In this document: positions 51,471-60,733 of the stretch, piece after piece
How the letters are laid out: every line of letters begins with the position of its first letter
Numbering within the stretch: the stretch's first letter is position 1
Source: a virus
Direction: 5' to 3' (one strand)
Virus record (IMG/VR): IMGVR_UViG_3300015265_000001
Coordinates: 62,001-126,000 of that record
DNA: 64,000 nt
Notes under the pieces: generated by a model
What the model was told of the DNA's origin: nothing
Databases searched by the model: none
What the model saw: only the letters and a program-made list of their open reading frames with translations
Position numbers and translations under genes: made by a program

Positions 51471-52574
51471 ATGATTGGTAACGTACTAGGTCTGGGGTCT
51501 TACCTGCTGGACATTGCAAGTAAGCTTTATCCCGATAGCAAAGACATAAACTCCGCCGCCAAGGTGGCGGGCCAGGTTCAACGTTCATACAATGTGGTCT
51601 CGACCACGTCGGTGCATCAGAGCGCTAACCGCGCTATCATTGCGCCAATGGTAGGTATCGAACAGTCGCTGTTGCACCAGGAATTCATGGCCGACCTCAT
51701 GCAGATCGTCATGATGCGTGACGTGGTCGCTACCCTGACTCACCTGGCGCTGGAAGGCTCTGTGGCGATGGGTGTCAAAATCAAGGACATTATCGGATCA
51801 ATCAACCCGAACCGCGCCGGTATGATGTCGATCCAGGGCTGTGAAGCTTTCGACAACAGCATCCCGAACAGCGACAAGCAGGAAAAGAACCCTGAGCAGG
51901 ATTACGTCCAAGTGGGCGGCAAGTCCATGCCAGACCTGCAAGAGTACACCCCGCTGGCCATCGGTAAAGTGGTTAACGCCACGCTGCATACCGAACGTGG
52001 TGGCAAGATCGACTTCCCGTTGACCTTCCGCCAGATCCCGGTTCCAATGACCACCAAGGACCTCAAGCGTACCTTCTCGGCCGCCAAGATCGAGGAAGGC
52101 TTCTGGGCTCGCCTGGATATGGTCCATACCAAAGAGATCACCAGCCCTGAATTCCTCAGTGGTCGTGACATCATCAAGGAACGCTTCAACATCAAGAACG
52201 AAGAGATGTCGGGCTACTACAAAGAAGCCCTGCGTCGTGAAACCGGTAACAAGCTCACTGCTGTGCGTACCGGCGTGGTCAGCTTCAACAGCATGGCCAA
52301 CTCGTTCATCATGTCCCAGGAAGCGGCTACTCAGCTGGAACTGGATATCGGTAAACGTTTCCGTGACCCCAAGTCGCGGGAAGCCATCTTCAAGGCTGTG
52401 GTGGCGAACACCATCGTGGTCTGCAACGAAGACCGCGGCATCTACACCTTCTACACCCACGGCAGCGATATGCCTGAAGTTTACACCCGTAAGGATATCG
52501 CCATCAAATCCAAGAAAGATTCCGGGTCTAACACCCTGGCGGATCTGGTCAAGTTGCTCAACGGAGGCATGTGA
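51471..52574 (+). CDS. Probable virion structural protein
   Basis: This 367-residue protein starts at an ATG after GAAGGTAA. The N-terminal 25 residues (MIGNVLGLGSYLLDIASKLYP) form an amphipathic helix without a cleavage signal. Residues 60-110 are helical and the rest is alpha/beta, with a repeated pattern of short strands (FRQIPVPM, AVRTGVVSF). The codons are highly biased. Its stop overlaps the next start (TGATG). It heads a four-gene coupled set that ends in an inner-body-type protein. Function not recognised. Confidence 0.65.
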   Translation: MIGNVLGLGSYLLDIASKLYPDSKDINSAAKVAGQVQRSYNVVSTTSVHQSANRAIIAPMVGIEQSLLHQEFMADLMQIVMMRDVVATLTHLALEGSVAMGVKIKDIIGSINPNRAGMMSIQGCEAFDNSIPNSDKQEKNPEQDYVQVGGKSMPDLQEYTPLAIGKVVNATLHTERGGKIDFPLTFRQIPVPMTTKDLKRTFSAAKIEEGFWARLDMVHTKEITSPEFLSGRDIIKERFNIKNEEMSGYYKEALRRETGNKLTAVRTGVVSFNSMANSFIMSQEAATQLELDIGKRFRDPKSREAIFKAVVANTIVVCNEDRGIYTFYTHGSDMPEVYTRKDIAIKSKKDSGSNTLADLVKLLNGGM

Positions 52575-53455
52575 TGGACATTTTTTCCTACGTCGGGAAA
52601 GTCAAAACGGTAAAGAAGAATGAGATCCTCGGATCCATCCTGAACGTCAAGGTTGCCGGTGAGGACCTCAAAGCGGGTCTGGAAAACCTGAAGAGCAACA
52701 ACATCGATCTGAGCGATCACATCGAGAACTGGGTCATCACCAAGAGCCTGAAGAAAGCGGTAACCGCTCAAGGCTTCCGCGGTGATGATCTGCTGGGCAT
52801 TACCCTGCACAACCTGGCGTCCATCGACCAACTGACCACTGCGTTGACCAAAGCTGTTAACAGCTACAAGGAAAACCTGTGGGACGGTAAGCTGATGACT
52901 GTCAAGCAGGCCAACCTGCTGAACGTGATCGAGTTCCTGAACTTCTGGATCCGTTACACCCGTATGGTCTACGACGTACTGTTGACCATGAACAACCAGG
53001 GTGTTGATCCTGCGCGTTACCTGCAACCGATTGACCTGAAGTTCATCAACGGTACCGCGTCGTTCTACAACAACTTCAGTGTCGACCTGCTGCGCGGCGC
53101 AGCCTCGATCATGAAGAACATGGAAAACCTGCCGGACATCGAGATCACTCAGACCTCGCTGGACGTCATGGAAGCCACCGGCGGTAAAACCCAGGTAGAC
53201 CTGCTCAACAAGGGCTTCGGTATTCACCTGGTACTGCCTATGTTCTGGCTGGGCCTGGGCTGGAGTAAGATCCAGGGGCTGCGTATCGAGAAGATGCGTC
53301 GCGACAACGAATACTTTGCGATGAAGATCTCTCAGGCGATCAACAAGCGCAACGGCACGAATGACCCTGAGCTCGATCGTCGTATCGAGATCTACCAGGA
53401 CAAGATCATTCGCAACGACCACACCATTGCAGAGATCGAGGCCGACTATGCCTGA
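52574..53455 (+). CDS. Probable virion protein with one hydrophobic segment
   Basis: This 293-residue protein is taken from the ATG at 52574, since GGAGG lies seven bases upstream; an adjacent GTG is less likely. It is helical and has one hydrophobic stretch, GIHLVLPMFWLGLGW (about residues 217-231), perhaps a membrane-interacting or buried helix. A charged helical end follows. It overlaps both neighbours by a few bases and is highly codon-biased. It might associate with the inner body or with the membrane during DNA entry; this is inference from context. Confidence 0.65.
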   Translation: MDIFSYVGKVKTVKKNEILGSILNVKVAGEDLKAGLENLKSNNIDLSDHIENWVITKSLKKAVTAQGFRGDDLLGITLHNLASIDQLTTALTKAVNSYKENLWDGKLMTVKQANLLNVIEFLNFWIRYTRMVYDVLLTMNNQGVDPARYLQPIDLKFINGTASFYNNFSVDLLRGAASIMKNMENLPDIEITQTSLDVMEATGGKTQVDLLNKGFGIHLVLPMFWLGLGWSKIQGLRIEKMRRDNEYFAMKISQAINKRNGTNDPELDRRIEIYQDKIIRNDHTIAEIEADYA

Positions 53456-53966
53456 ATTTCGCCGGGGTAACAACGGGTACGTCAGCGCTCAACTCAGTGA
53501 TGGCGAGCTGGCAACCATGTTCAAGAACCTGAAACACCTCCGTCAGGATGCGTATCAGGATTTCGAGCTGATCATGAAAGGTGACGTAACCATCGAAACC
53601 CTGCGTGAAGTGACTGCCCTGTGCGGCACCTCCTTTGCAGGGTGGATGGAAGTCAACTTCGATAACGGCAAAGGTCCGCTGTCGGATCTGGTGCGTGACA
53701 TTGTTCACTACCTCAACGGTCGTTGCGGTCACCGCCAGTTGATCACGTCATTGAGCATCCAGGAGAACAAACTCCAGGACGCGGCCAGTACCCGTTATGG
53801 TACTTACACTCCCACTGTTCGCACAGGTGGCCATGCGGCCTTCTTGCAGGATGGGGACAAGGTCTATGACAACGACCTCTACCGCCTTATGGCAGGCGTA
53901 GGAGCGGGTGTCGTCGGACGTATCTTCCTGCTCCTCGGAGGAGATAACTACTATGGGGCAAATTAA
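53448..53966 (+). CDS. Unknown, probable virion-associated protein
   Basis: This 172-residue protein uses the ATG at 53448 (MPEFRRGNNGYVS) with GAGG upstream; an earlier in-frame ATG lies deep in the preceding gene. It has a helical middle and a Gly-rich hydrophobic end, RLMAGVGAGVVGRIFLLLGG (about 147-166), that could insert in a membrane or pack in the virion. It overlaps its neighbours on both sides. Codons are well chosen. Function unknown. Confidence 0.65.
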   Translation: MPEFRRGNNGYVSAQLSDGELATMFKNLKHLRQDAYQDFELIMKGDVTIETLREVTALCGTSFAGWMEVNFDNGKGPLSDLVRDIVHYLNGRCGHRQLITSLSIQENKLQDAASTRYGTYTPTVRTGGHAAFLQDGDKVYDNDLYRLMAGVGAGVVGRIFLLLGGDNYYGAN

Positions 53967-55266
53967 CCAGGATTTGCAACTGGCTGCTGAGATGGCGGCA
54001 ATCTCTGCTGTTAAGTCTGCTGAGATCGTCAGCCTGGCCAAAGACACCGGTGACCTGGATCGCTTCCAGAACCGTCTGGACGATAGCAAGGATCGAGTGG
54101 CTCTGGTTAAAACGGTGCTTGAAGGCACCGAACCTCACCAGGTTACACCAGAGCTGGTAACGGCGATGGATAACCAATTGGTGCGGGCCAATGCCGACAT
54201 CCCTCCTGTATCGGGCCTGGACGCCGTAGAAGGCGCGGAAGCACTCGGCCGCTCCCTTCTACCGGAAGATTACCTCTTAACACGCCTGATGGGCTGTGAG
54301 AGCTTCCTGGGCGATTTCTTCCGCAAGTCGAAGGAAGTCGTAGGTCGTATCAACGACGGTTTCCGTGAAGCGTATATCGTGTTCACGCAAAACCAGGAAA
54401 GTCTGCTGGAAGCTGTTGAGGCGCTGGAAAAGGGTATCGAGGCAACCCCTCGTTTCGACGAAGGCCGTGAAAACCTGCTGCTGGGTGCTCGTCTGTTCAA
54501 CCTGTTCAAGGTTAACGGCCAGATCTCCGGTGACTGGACGGGTGATGTCAGTAAGTTGAGTCGCACCATTTCGGCGGTGAGCTCGAACTACTACCTGAAC
54601 AGCAAGAACAACATGAACGCGATCCTGAGCTTCTTTGGCGGGTTCTCCGGGTTGGATCAGCAGCTGGGTCTGGAACGTTTCCTCGACCTGCCGTCTCAGC
54701 TGCCGTCGACTCCGTTCAAAGAGTGCAACAAGCCCAACAAGGACTTCACCACTGGTCGTGTTACTGCGAAACAGTCGGTAGAGCTGATGGGCGGGGCGTA
54801 CTTCATCGACATCCGTCAAACCAAGCCGAACTACCGTATGCACACGGTAACTGACGTGGAGCAGTTCCTGCACATTTACCTCAATGAGGAAATGACGGGC
54901 TTCGAGAACAGTTCTGAAGTGGTTTACCCGAAACTGGGTAACGAGACGAAGAGCCTCTCGAGTCAGCAGATCAAGGTGATTGCAAAACACCTGAAAGAAC
55001 TGCTGAAGGAATGGACCAAGGTCTACGAGGCCGGCGATAAGTACAAACTGGCGGACAGCGATTACAACGATGTTGCCAAAGGTATTTACGAGTCGCAGAT
55101 GGATGACGAGCTTAAGGACAAAGTCCTGAGTGCGTTCTCGTCGATCGTTCGTCGCAACCAAATGGAGTTGCTGAACCTTCGGGCTGTGGTGACCTCCTAC
55201 CTGACCCTGGTTATTCACGGCTTGATCGAGCTGTCGAATCTCTCGGTTAAGGCTAACACGCCGTAA
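53953..55266 (+). CDS. Inner-body-type virion protein with maturation site
   Basis: The 437-residue protein starts at the ATG at 53953 behind GGAGGAG, inside the 3' end of the previous gene. The front (1-116) is helical and acidic and ends Met-Gly114-Cys-Glu116, then SFLGDFFRKSKEVVGRINDGF, matching the site-plus-aromatic-helix plan of its paralogues. The body is helical with few Cys. Cleavage after Glu116 by the head protease is predicted, giving a mature protein of about 320 residues. It ends 11 bases before the next paralogue. Confidence 0.7.
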   Translation: MGQINQDLQLAAEMAAISAVKSAEIVSLAKDTGDLDRFQNRLDDSKDRVALVKTVLEGTEPHQVTPELVTAMDNQLVRANADIPPVSGLDAVEGAEALGRSLLPEDYLLTRLMGCESFLGDFFRKSKEVVGRINDGFREAYIVFTQNQESLLEAVEALEKGIEATPRFDEGRENLLLGARLFNLFKVNGQISGDWTGDVSKLSRTISAVSSNYYLNSKNNMNAILSFFGGFSGLDQQLGLERFLDLPSQLPSTPFKECNKPNKDFTTGRVTAKQSVELMGGAYFIDIRQTKPNYRMHTVTDVEQFLHIYLNEEMTGFENSSEVVYPKLGNETKSLSSQQIKVIAKHLKELLKEWTKVYEAGDKYKLADSDYNDVAKGIYESQMDDELKDKVLSAFSSIVRRNQMELLNLRAVVTSYLTLVIHGLIELSNLSVKANTP

Positions 55267-55277
55267 GGAGGCTAGCC

Positions 55278-56291
55278 ATGAGCACTACCCGTCGTATGTA
55301 CCAGAACTGCCTGGAGAATCATCTGGAGACCATGGAGGAGCAGAAAGGGCTGGAACAAACCGGCCAGTTCATGCTCGCTGCTCCACACCGGATGAAGATC
55401 AGTGTCGAGGGCAATGAAGACTTTATGGAGAACGCCAAAGAACTGGGGGCGGGTCTTTTTGAAGTCAGCAAGTGGGTTGGCGGTAAGACTGTCGATCTGT
55501 TTGGCAAAGCTCTCGGTGCGGCTGGTTCTGGTTTGTACCGTGCTTTCAGTGACAACGACACCTTGATCAAAAAGCTGTTGCAGAACTTCAGCAAGGTCGA
55601 GGATCACGAGTTGAACCTCAGTAAAACCACGATTGCTCTGATTACCGCCAATGGTGACATTGACCGTATTGGGCATGATATGGACACTCTGCTGAGCACG
55701 TTGGATGCACTGGATAAGCACAGCAAAGAGATTCTGAGTTACCTGGACAAGCAGCTGATCGTCGCCCGTAAACTCAAGAGTGCTTCGTCTGCTGAGAACA
55801 TCTTCGCGGTTGTAGAGGAGTTCGAGGCCCTGAAGTACCCTACGTTTAAGCTGCCGCATTCCAAGGGCACTACAACGTTCTCTGACCCATTGCCAGGGGG
55901 TAAGGTCTGGGAGTGTGTTTACGGTGACGGCAAACACCCTAAATATGTTATAGGTGGAGACGCGCCTGCTGAGGCCGGGTCCTCCGTGACCTTATCCAAG
56001 TCTGAAGTCAGTTCTCTGCTGACCAAGCTGGACAAGATCAACTCTATGCACAAGCGCTTGAAGACATCGTACGACAGTTACTTGAGCTTCATCAAGAGCT
56101 GGTCTGAGATGGTTAAGTCAGTCGACGCTAACCTGGCCAAGTTGGATAAGGTTAGTTCGAGCGCCATGGCAGAGGGTGAGAAACTCCTCTCCGGTGAAGC
56201 CAATGCCTTGGCATTCTATAGCGGATTCACTCCTCGGGTGGTCAGCTACACCGACAGGTACATTCATGGTGTGCTTGGTGTTTTCGCTTAA
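55278..56291 (+). CDS. Inner-body-type virion protein with maturation site
   Basis: The 337-residue protein follows its paralogue after 11 bases, with AAGGAGG before the ATG. Its short front (1-47) ends Gly45-Asn-Glu47, then DFMENAKELGAGLFEVSKWV, the variant with Asp after the site. The mature region has a Gly/Ala-rich hydrophobic stretch (about 66-95) and then long charged helices. The codons are less biased than in the largest family members, suggesting a lower copy number. It is followed by a 50-base gap to the next paralogue. Confidence 0.68.
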   Translation: MSTTRRMYQNCLENHLETMEEQKGLEQTGQFMLAAPHRMKISVEGNEDFMENAKELGAGLFEVSKWVGGKTVDLFGKALGAAGSGLYRAFSDNDTLIKKLLQNFSKVEDHELNLSKTTIALITANGDIDRIGHDMDTLLSTLDALDKHSKEILSYLDKQLIVARKLKSASSAENIFAVVEEFEALKYPTFKLPHSKGTTTFSDPLPGGKVWECVYGDGKHPKYVIGGDAPAEAGSSVTLSKSEVSSLLTKLDKINSMHKRLKTSYDSYLSFIKSWSEMVKSVDANLAKLDKVSSSAMAEGEKLLSGEANALAFYSGFTPRVVSYTDRYIHGVLGVFA

Positions 56292-56342
56292 ACCGTTTGC
56301 AAACAAACATTTTCCTTCGTTAACGAAAAAGGATACATAGCT

Positions 56343-57605
56343 ATGAGCGGTATTGACTTTCTGAACATGTTCAAAGGCGCCGAAGAACTGGAACTGGAAG
56401 GCGGCGAAGGCGGCCCGGTGGTTGACGCAGTCGAAGACGTCGTGAAGACCGAACTGGCCGAAGTGACCGTGGTCATCGAAGAACAATCCAACGCCATCGA
56501 GAAGCTGGTCGACCAGGTCGAAGATCTGGAAGAAGCAGTCGAAGAAGCGACCGAAGTCGTCGAAGGCATGGAATCCCTGATCAACTCCGGCAACTTCAAC
56601 GGCCTGGCGTTCAGCCAGCTGTACAACCGCGGCGTGAAGCTGGGTAACAAGCTGGGTGCCAACATCCAGGGCGAGCGCATGGGCGCTGAATCCATCACCG
56701 ACGCGTCGACCGCCGAGATGATGGCTCGCCAGGGCATGGAAGGCATCATGGACTCGATCAAGGAATACGGCAAAAAGGCCGTTGACTTCATCAAGCACAT
56801 CTTCAACTCCGTGATCGCGTTCTTCGTGTCGATCTTCGACAAGGCCGCCGGCCTGGAGCGTCGTTGCGACAACCTGAAGAAGCGTGTCGAAGACAGCACC
56901 AAGCTGAAAGAAACCGTGAAGCTGGGCGGCTGGAACGTCTTCATCGACTACGCCAAAGGCGGCATCGCTTCCGTGAAATCGGCTGGCTTCGAAGCCACCC
57001 AGGGCGCGATCGCCAAGCTGTGCGATCTGGGCAAGAACGTTTCCGGCGTTACTCTGGAAGAGTTCAAGTCGGCCTACAGCGGTCTGATCTCGGCTGTCAA
57101 AACCGACGCGAAAGCGGCCGGCAAGTACAACGAGAAGAAGGCTGGCAACCAGGACATCCTGATCGGCGTCGCCAACGGCATCCGTATCCAAGTGTCGTAC
57201 ATCGACAGCGAACTCAAGACCATGGCCGAAGCTGCTGCTGCTGCTCGTAGCCTGAAACTGGTCGTGATGAAGGACCCTGAAGCCAAGAAGCTGACCAGCG
57301 GCGAAGTCAAAGCCAAGACCGACAAAGCCGGTCTGCTGAAGGCGATCACCGAAGTTCGCACCATCGGCGCGTTCATCCGCAACACCAAAGTCGCCAAAGC
57401 GTTCAGCGCTGCCGAGCGTGACCGCGTTGTGGGTTCCCTGAACGCCATCAAGGCTGGCGACAACGAGAAGGCCGCCGACATCAACGGTCAGGTTACCCTG
57501 ATCAAGGCGATCTACAGCTCGACTTCCACCATGGCCACCAACGTGACCAAGATGGCTGTCAACGCTGCTGGCGCCACCCTCGACTGCGTTGCTGCTCACG
57601 TCTAA
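56343..57605 (+). CDS. Major inner-body-type virion protein with maturation site
   Basis: The 420-residue protein has a very acidic, coiled-coil front (1-115) rich in Glu, Val and Asp. Two candidate head-protease sites follow: Gly114-Ala-Glu116|Ser (context ERMGAES, close to RMGAEG in the 45097 protein) and Gly131-Met-Glu133|Gly. The second is followed by IMDSIKEYGKKAVDFIKHIF and a hydrophobic helix as in the paralogues. The remaining body is Lys/Ala-rich and helical. Codons are as extreme as in the shell gene, so this may be the most abundant inner-body protein. It ends at a strong terminator. Confidence 0.7.
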   Translation: MSGIDFLNMFKGAEELELEGGEGGPVVDAVEDVVKTELAEVTVVIEEQSNAIEKLVDQVEDLEEAVEEATEVVEGMESLINSGNFNGLAFSQLYNRGVKLGNKLGANIQGERMGAESITDASTAEMMARQGMEGIMDSIKEYGKKAVDFIKHIFNSVIAFFVSIFDKAAGLERRCDNLKKRVEDSTKLKETVKLGGWNVFIDYAKGGIASVKSAGFEATQGAIAKLCDLGKNVSGVTLEEFKSAYSGLISAVKTDAKAAGKYNEKKAGNQDILIGVANGIRIQVSYIDSELKTMAEAAAAARSLKLVVMKDPEAKKLTSGEVKAKTDKAGLLKAITEVRTIGAFIRNTKVAKAFSAAERDRVVGSLNAIKAGDNEKAADINGQVTLIKAIYSSTSTMATNVTKMAVNAAGATLDCVAAHV

Positions 57606-57642
57606 CAAGGCCTGAGCTGGTCGTTGTAACACCGTAAGGTAG

Positions 57643-57698
57643 CTACTAAGGGCGAGCAATCGCCCTTAGTAGTCTTATGGCTGCATTTTGTTTTTTCA
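57643..57698 (+). terminator. Terminator with CTTATGGCTGC element
   Basis: CTACTAAGGGCG pairs perfectly with CGCCCTTAGTAG around AGCAAT (57643-57672). TCTTATGGCTGCATTTTG and a T run follow. Confidence 0.8.
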
Positions 57699-57749
57699 AG
57701 GGATGCTATAGGTTTTGCTACATATCCTTTTTTAACAGGTACTTCTACC

Positions 57750-58805
57750 ATGACGCAACCAGTGCTTGCTCGACGTTTTATCAATACCCCAACTGTTGAA
57801 GCACTCTACAACGCCGAGAATCCTGAGAGCGTTGTGGATGCACCCGATGACAAGATTGACGACCTGTCGGACGAATACGACAAAGTTGATGGTAACGAAT
57901 CCCTCTACTATCAATACGTCTTTTCCCAAATCCCTCGTAAGCCAGAACTCGATACCGTTCAAGGTACCGAAGGCTTCATGAGCTGGATTGGTGATATGGT
58001 CAGTTCGCTGATCGCGGCTGTAAAGAACTTCTTCAAGTGGGTGTTCAGTTTCTTCACCGGCAAGAAAGAAGTGGCGGCTCGCAAGAACAAAGATCTCGTC
58101 GATAAGCTGGATAAGAACGGGGTCAAGAAACACTTCACGCACTATCCCCAGGGTTACATGAACCTGTGGGCCAGTAAGGCCAAGATCCCAGCGAACCTGG
58201 ATTGGATGCCTAAGGCTATTGATGGCTGGCATGAAGCCACTGGCAAGGTGCAAGCTTACATCAAAGAAGTGGGTAACACTGCTCGTGAGGCTGAAGCACT
58301 GTTTACTGGCAAGCAGCTGAGCCAGACCAAGGAAGCCATGGAGAAGCTCTTCAAAGAGCACCATGAAGCGCTTATCAAGATCTTTGGTAAGGACCCTGCT
58401 CCCTTCATTGGCGGTACCACTGTTTCGATCACTGCTCACGGCAAGCTGTCGTTGAAGGTAGATCCTGATCTGTTGGAGTCCGACAAGAACGCGGGCTTTA
58501 TCAGCAGCGAATCGACCACCCGTTCGATTGCCAAAAGCTTGGAATCGATGAACATCGTGTTCGAAAGCATGATCAACAAATCGGTCGAGTTGGAAAAGGT
58601 CTTCATCAAAGGGCTTAACAGTAGCCTTTCCTTCTCCAAGAAAACTGAGCAAGAGAATCAGGCATCGGCAAGAGCGATCGCTTCCGCGCTCGAAGAGATC
58701 GTGCGCAATGGCATGGCTGGGATCAAGGTATTGGAGACCCTGGTGTTCAAGGTCTACAACACGACCACCAGCATTGTCTCCAGCAGCATCGACGTGAAAG
58801 GATAA
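57750..58805 (+). CDS. Inner-body-type virion protein with maturation site
   Basis: The 351-residue protein has an acidic front (1-74) ending Gly72-Thr-Glu74|Gly75, followed by FMSWIGDMVSSLIAAVKNFF and a strongly hydrophobic aromatic helix. A Lys-rich helical body comes next. Predicted cleavage after Glu74 leaves about 277 residues. The start has weak ribosome complementarity (AACAGG about ten bases upstream). It belongs to a rightward set with the next three genes, six to eleven bases apart. Confidence 0.7.
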   Translation: MTQPVLARRFINTPTVEALYNAENPESVVDAPDDKIDDLSDEYDKVDGNESLYYQYVFSQIPRKPELDTVQGTEGFMSWIGDMVSSLIAAVKNFFKWVFSFFTGKKEVAARKNKDLVDKLDKNGVKKHFTHYPQGYMNLWASKAKIPANLDWMPKAIDGWHEATGKVQAYIKEVGNTAREAEALFTGKQLSQTKEAMEKLFKEHHEALIKIFGKDPAPFIGGTTVSITAHGKLSLKVDPDLLESDKNAGFISSESTTRSIAKSLESMNIVFESMINKSVELEKVFIKGLNSSLSFSKKTEQENQASARAIASALEEIVRNGMAGIKVLETLVFKVYNTTTSIVSSSIDVKG

Positions 58806-58811
58806 TTCATC

Positions 58812-59297
58812 ATGCGCTTGAATTGTTTTAACAAAACCTTGTTGGTGGCGATGGCCATGGAGCAACAGGGGATTGATGGATTGAATCCACGTTTCGGTAC
58901 GGGGCGGTCGGTTAGCGACAATGTGTTCAGTTATGTCGAGCAAGGTAGTGCCGGTGCTGGTCTACTGATCGATAAGGTGGATTTGGGCGAGTTGTTCAAA
59001 GGCATTCCCCAAGACATCAGTGGTCTGACCTTTGGTGCACCTGAAACCGCCAACCTGCAACCTATCGATGATCTGGTGGACAGTCACGTAGCAGAAAGTC
59101 TGGTGGTTCTCGATAACGTGGATTATGCCGACGCTGCTGACGAAATGAGTGTCCTGTTCTTTAACTGGTTACGGTTCGTGGGTTTGAGCGATCTGACTCG
59201 CTTCGAAGTTGAGCTGGGTACGAGCGACGGCTATCTCCACGTAACTGCTCGCCGAGCCACCTACTACCGCGGCACCGTAGTCATCAAGTATCAGTAA
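58812..59297 (+). CDS. Unknown, probable virion-associated protein
   Basis: This 161-residue acidic protein lies six bases after an inner-body-type gene and ten before another. It opens with a short basic, hydrophobic stretch (MRLNCFNKTLLVAMAM) that is too short and charged for a clear signal peptide. It ends with strands (TRFEVELG, YLHVTARRATYYRGTVVIKY). No protease site followed by an aromatic helix is present. Linkage suggests a virion or assembly role; nothing more can be said. Confidence 0.6.
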   Translation: MRLNCFNKTLLVAMAMEQQGIDGLNPRFGTGRSVSDNVFSYVEQGSAGAGLLIDKVDLGELFKGIPQDISGLTFGAPETANLQPIDDLVDSHVAESLVVLDNVDYADAADEMSVLFFNWLRFVGLSDLTRFEVELGTSDGYLHVTARRATYYRGTVVIKYQ

Positions 59298-59307
59298 GGA
59301 GAAGGGA

Positions 59308-60729
59308 ATGAATTTGTACTTTGAACTGGGGTTGCTCGGTATGCTGATGTCCGGTAAGGCCGGACAGCTGGACCCCGAAAAGAACGCACACATGATCGAG
59401 CTGCTCAATACCCTGGGTTTGGGTTACGCAGTTAATGTCACTGAAGAAGGGATGGATCGTGTTAAGGAACGTCTGTTCTCGGTGATTGCCGCAATTGAAG
59501 ACCGCTTGGCTTACTTCGACGGCAGTGAGCTGGAAGTCAACTGGCCGGTCACTCAGTTCCTCAACGAACTGTTGAACGACGCCAAGAACGGTGGTATTAC
59601 TCCAGAGCGCAATATCGCCATGCAGGTGTGCGCGCTGGGTAACAAGACCAGCGAGAACATGGGCGGTGGTGCAGTTAACGACTGGATCGAATTTGCCAAC
59701 AACCACCTGCGTTACTTCCTCGAGATCTACGAAGGTCACGAACAACCGAACATGGTGGGTATTCAGTTCAACATCCGCATGATGGAATATGCGGAGCGGG
59801 TACTGAATATCATCGACGTGTTTGTGACCAGCCGCCTTGGCATGTTGATGGGCGCAGAGGAATACGCTCCTTCCCAACTCGAAGACCTGCCGGAAGCTGT
59901 AGCAGTAGATTTCGATGAGCCGGAAGACTGCAAGCGTGATGACGACTGTGACTGCGGTTGCAAGTTCGACCACACACTGCAACTGATTCAGGGCATGGAA
60001 GATTACCTGAACGGCGAGGACACCTTTGCGTCCAACTACCTCATTGGCGTTGCAAACGCACGTAACGCTCATATGGGCGCTGTGACGGGTACTGAGGGCG
60101 CAATCCTTGACGGTATCAAGGAAATGGCTACAAAGGCCTGGGAAACGATCTCAGCGTCTTTCAAGGCTATCAAGGATTGGTTTACTTCCTCCGATGAGAA
60201 GGATGCAAACAAAGCCACAGCAGATTCCGGTGATGCCAACAAGAAGGATCTGGCGGCGGCCAAGGAAACCTCTGGTGATCAGATCAACCCTGCTGCCAAG
60301 GCCGGGCTGGTAAAGCTGGCTGCCGAAGCTGACCCATCTGGTGCCTTCAGTACCATCGTGGGTAGTCTTAATAGCAAAGCCGACGCGGCCACCGCTATTG
60401 ACAAGCTGTTGGGTCTGTTGAACAAACAGAGTGGCTACGGCGAAGCACTCGGTGCGGCAATGGAGTTGGCCCAGCAAAAACTGGCGGAGTTGAAGACCGC
60501 GGCCAGTAACGTGTCTGGTAAAGATGAGTCCAACAAGGAAGTCGTCGCCACTACCCGCAAGTCGACCCAGGAGAAGGTCGCTGCTGCGAAGGATAGCCTC
60601 AAGGGTCTTAAGGATAAGGTTACTGCCCACAAGAAGCTGGTAAGCGGCATCCGTAAGGCCGTTGCTGGTATCAACACCAAGATCTTCCCTGCGGCAGAGC
60701 CTGCTGAACCTAAAGCTAAAAAGGAGTAG
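59308..60729 (+). CDS. Inner-body-type virion protein with long propeptide and Cys cluster
   Basis: The 473-residue protein has the longest front of the family. Residues 1-263 form a mixed domain, then Gly261-Thr-Glu263|Gly264, then AILDGIKEMATKAWETISAS and a Lys/Ala-rich helical body like the paralogues. Near residues 208-222 the propeptide has a dense cluster, Cys-X5-Cys-X-Cys-X-Cys with a nearby His, in an acidic setting (DDDCDCGC), which could bind metal. If the head protease cuts after Glu263, more than half the precursor would be released. AAGGAGAAGG precedes the ATG. Confidence 0.68.
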   Translation: MNLYFELGLLGMLMSGKAGQLDPEKNAHMIELLNTLGLGYAVNVTEEGMDRVKERLFSVIAAIEDRLAYFDGSELEVNWPVTQFLNELLNDAKNGGITPERNIAMQVCALGNKTSENMGGGAVNDWIEFANNHLRYFLEIYEGHEQPNMVGIQFNIRMMEYAERVLNIIDVFVTSRLGMLMGAEEYAPSQLEDLPEAVAVDFDEPEDCKRDDDCDCGCKFDHTLQLIQGMEDYLNGEDTFASNYLIGVANARNAHMGAVTGTEGAILDGIKEMATKAWETISASFKAIKDWFTSSDEKDANKATADSGDANKKDLAAAKETSGDQINPAAKAGLVKLAAEADPSGAFSTIVGSLNSKADAATAIDKLLGLLNKQSGYGEALGAAMELAQQKLAELKTAASNVSGKDESNKEVVATTRKSTQEKVAAAKDSLKGLKDKVTAHKKLVSGIRKAVAGINTKIFPAAEPAEPKAKKE

Positions 60730-60733
60730 TGAG

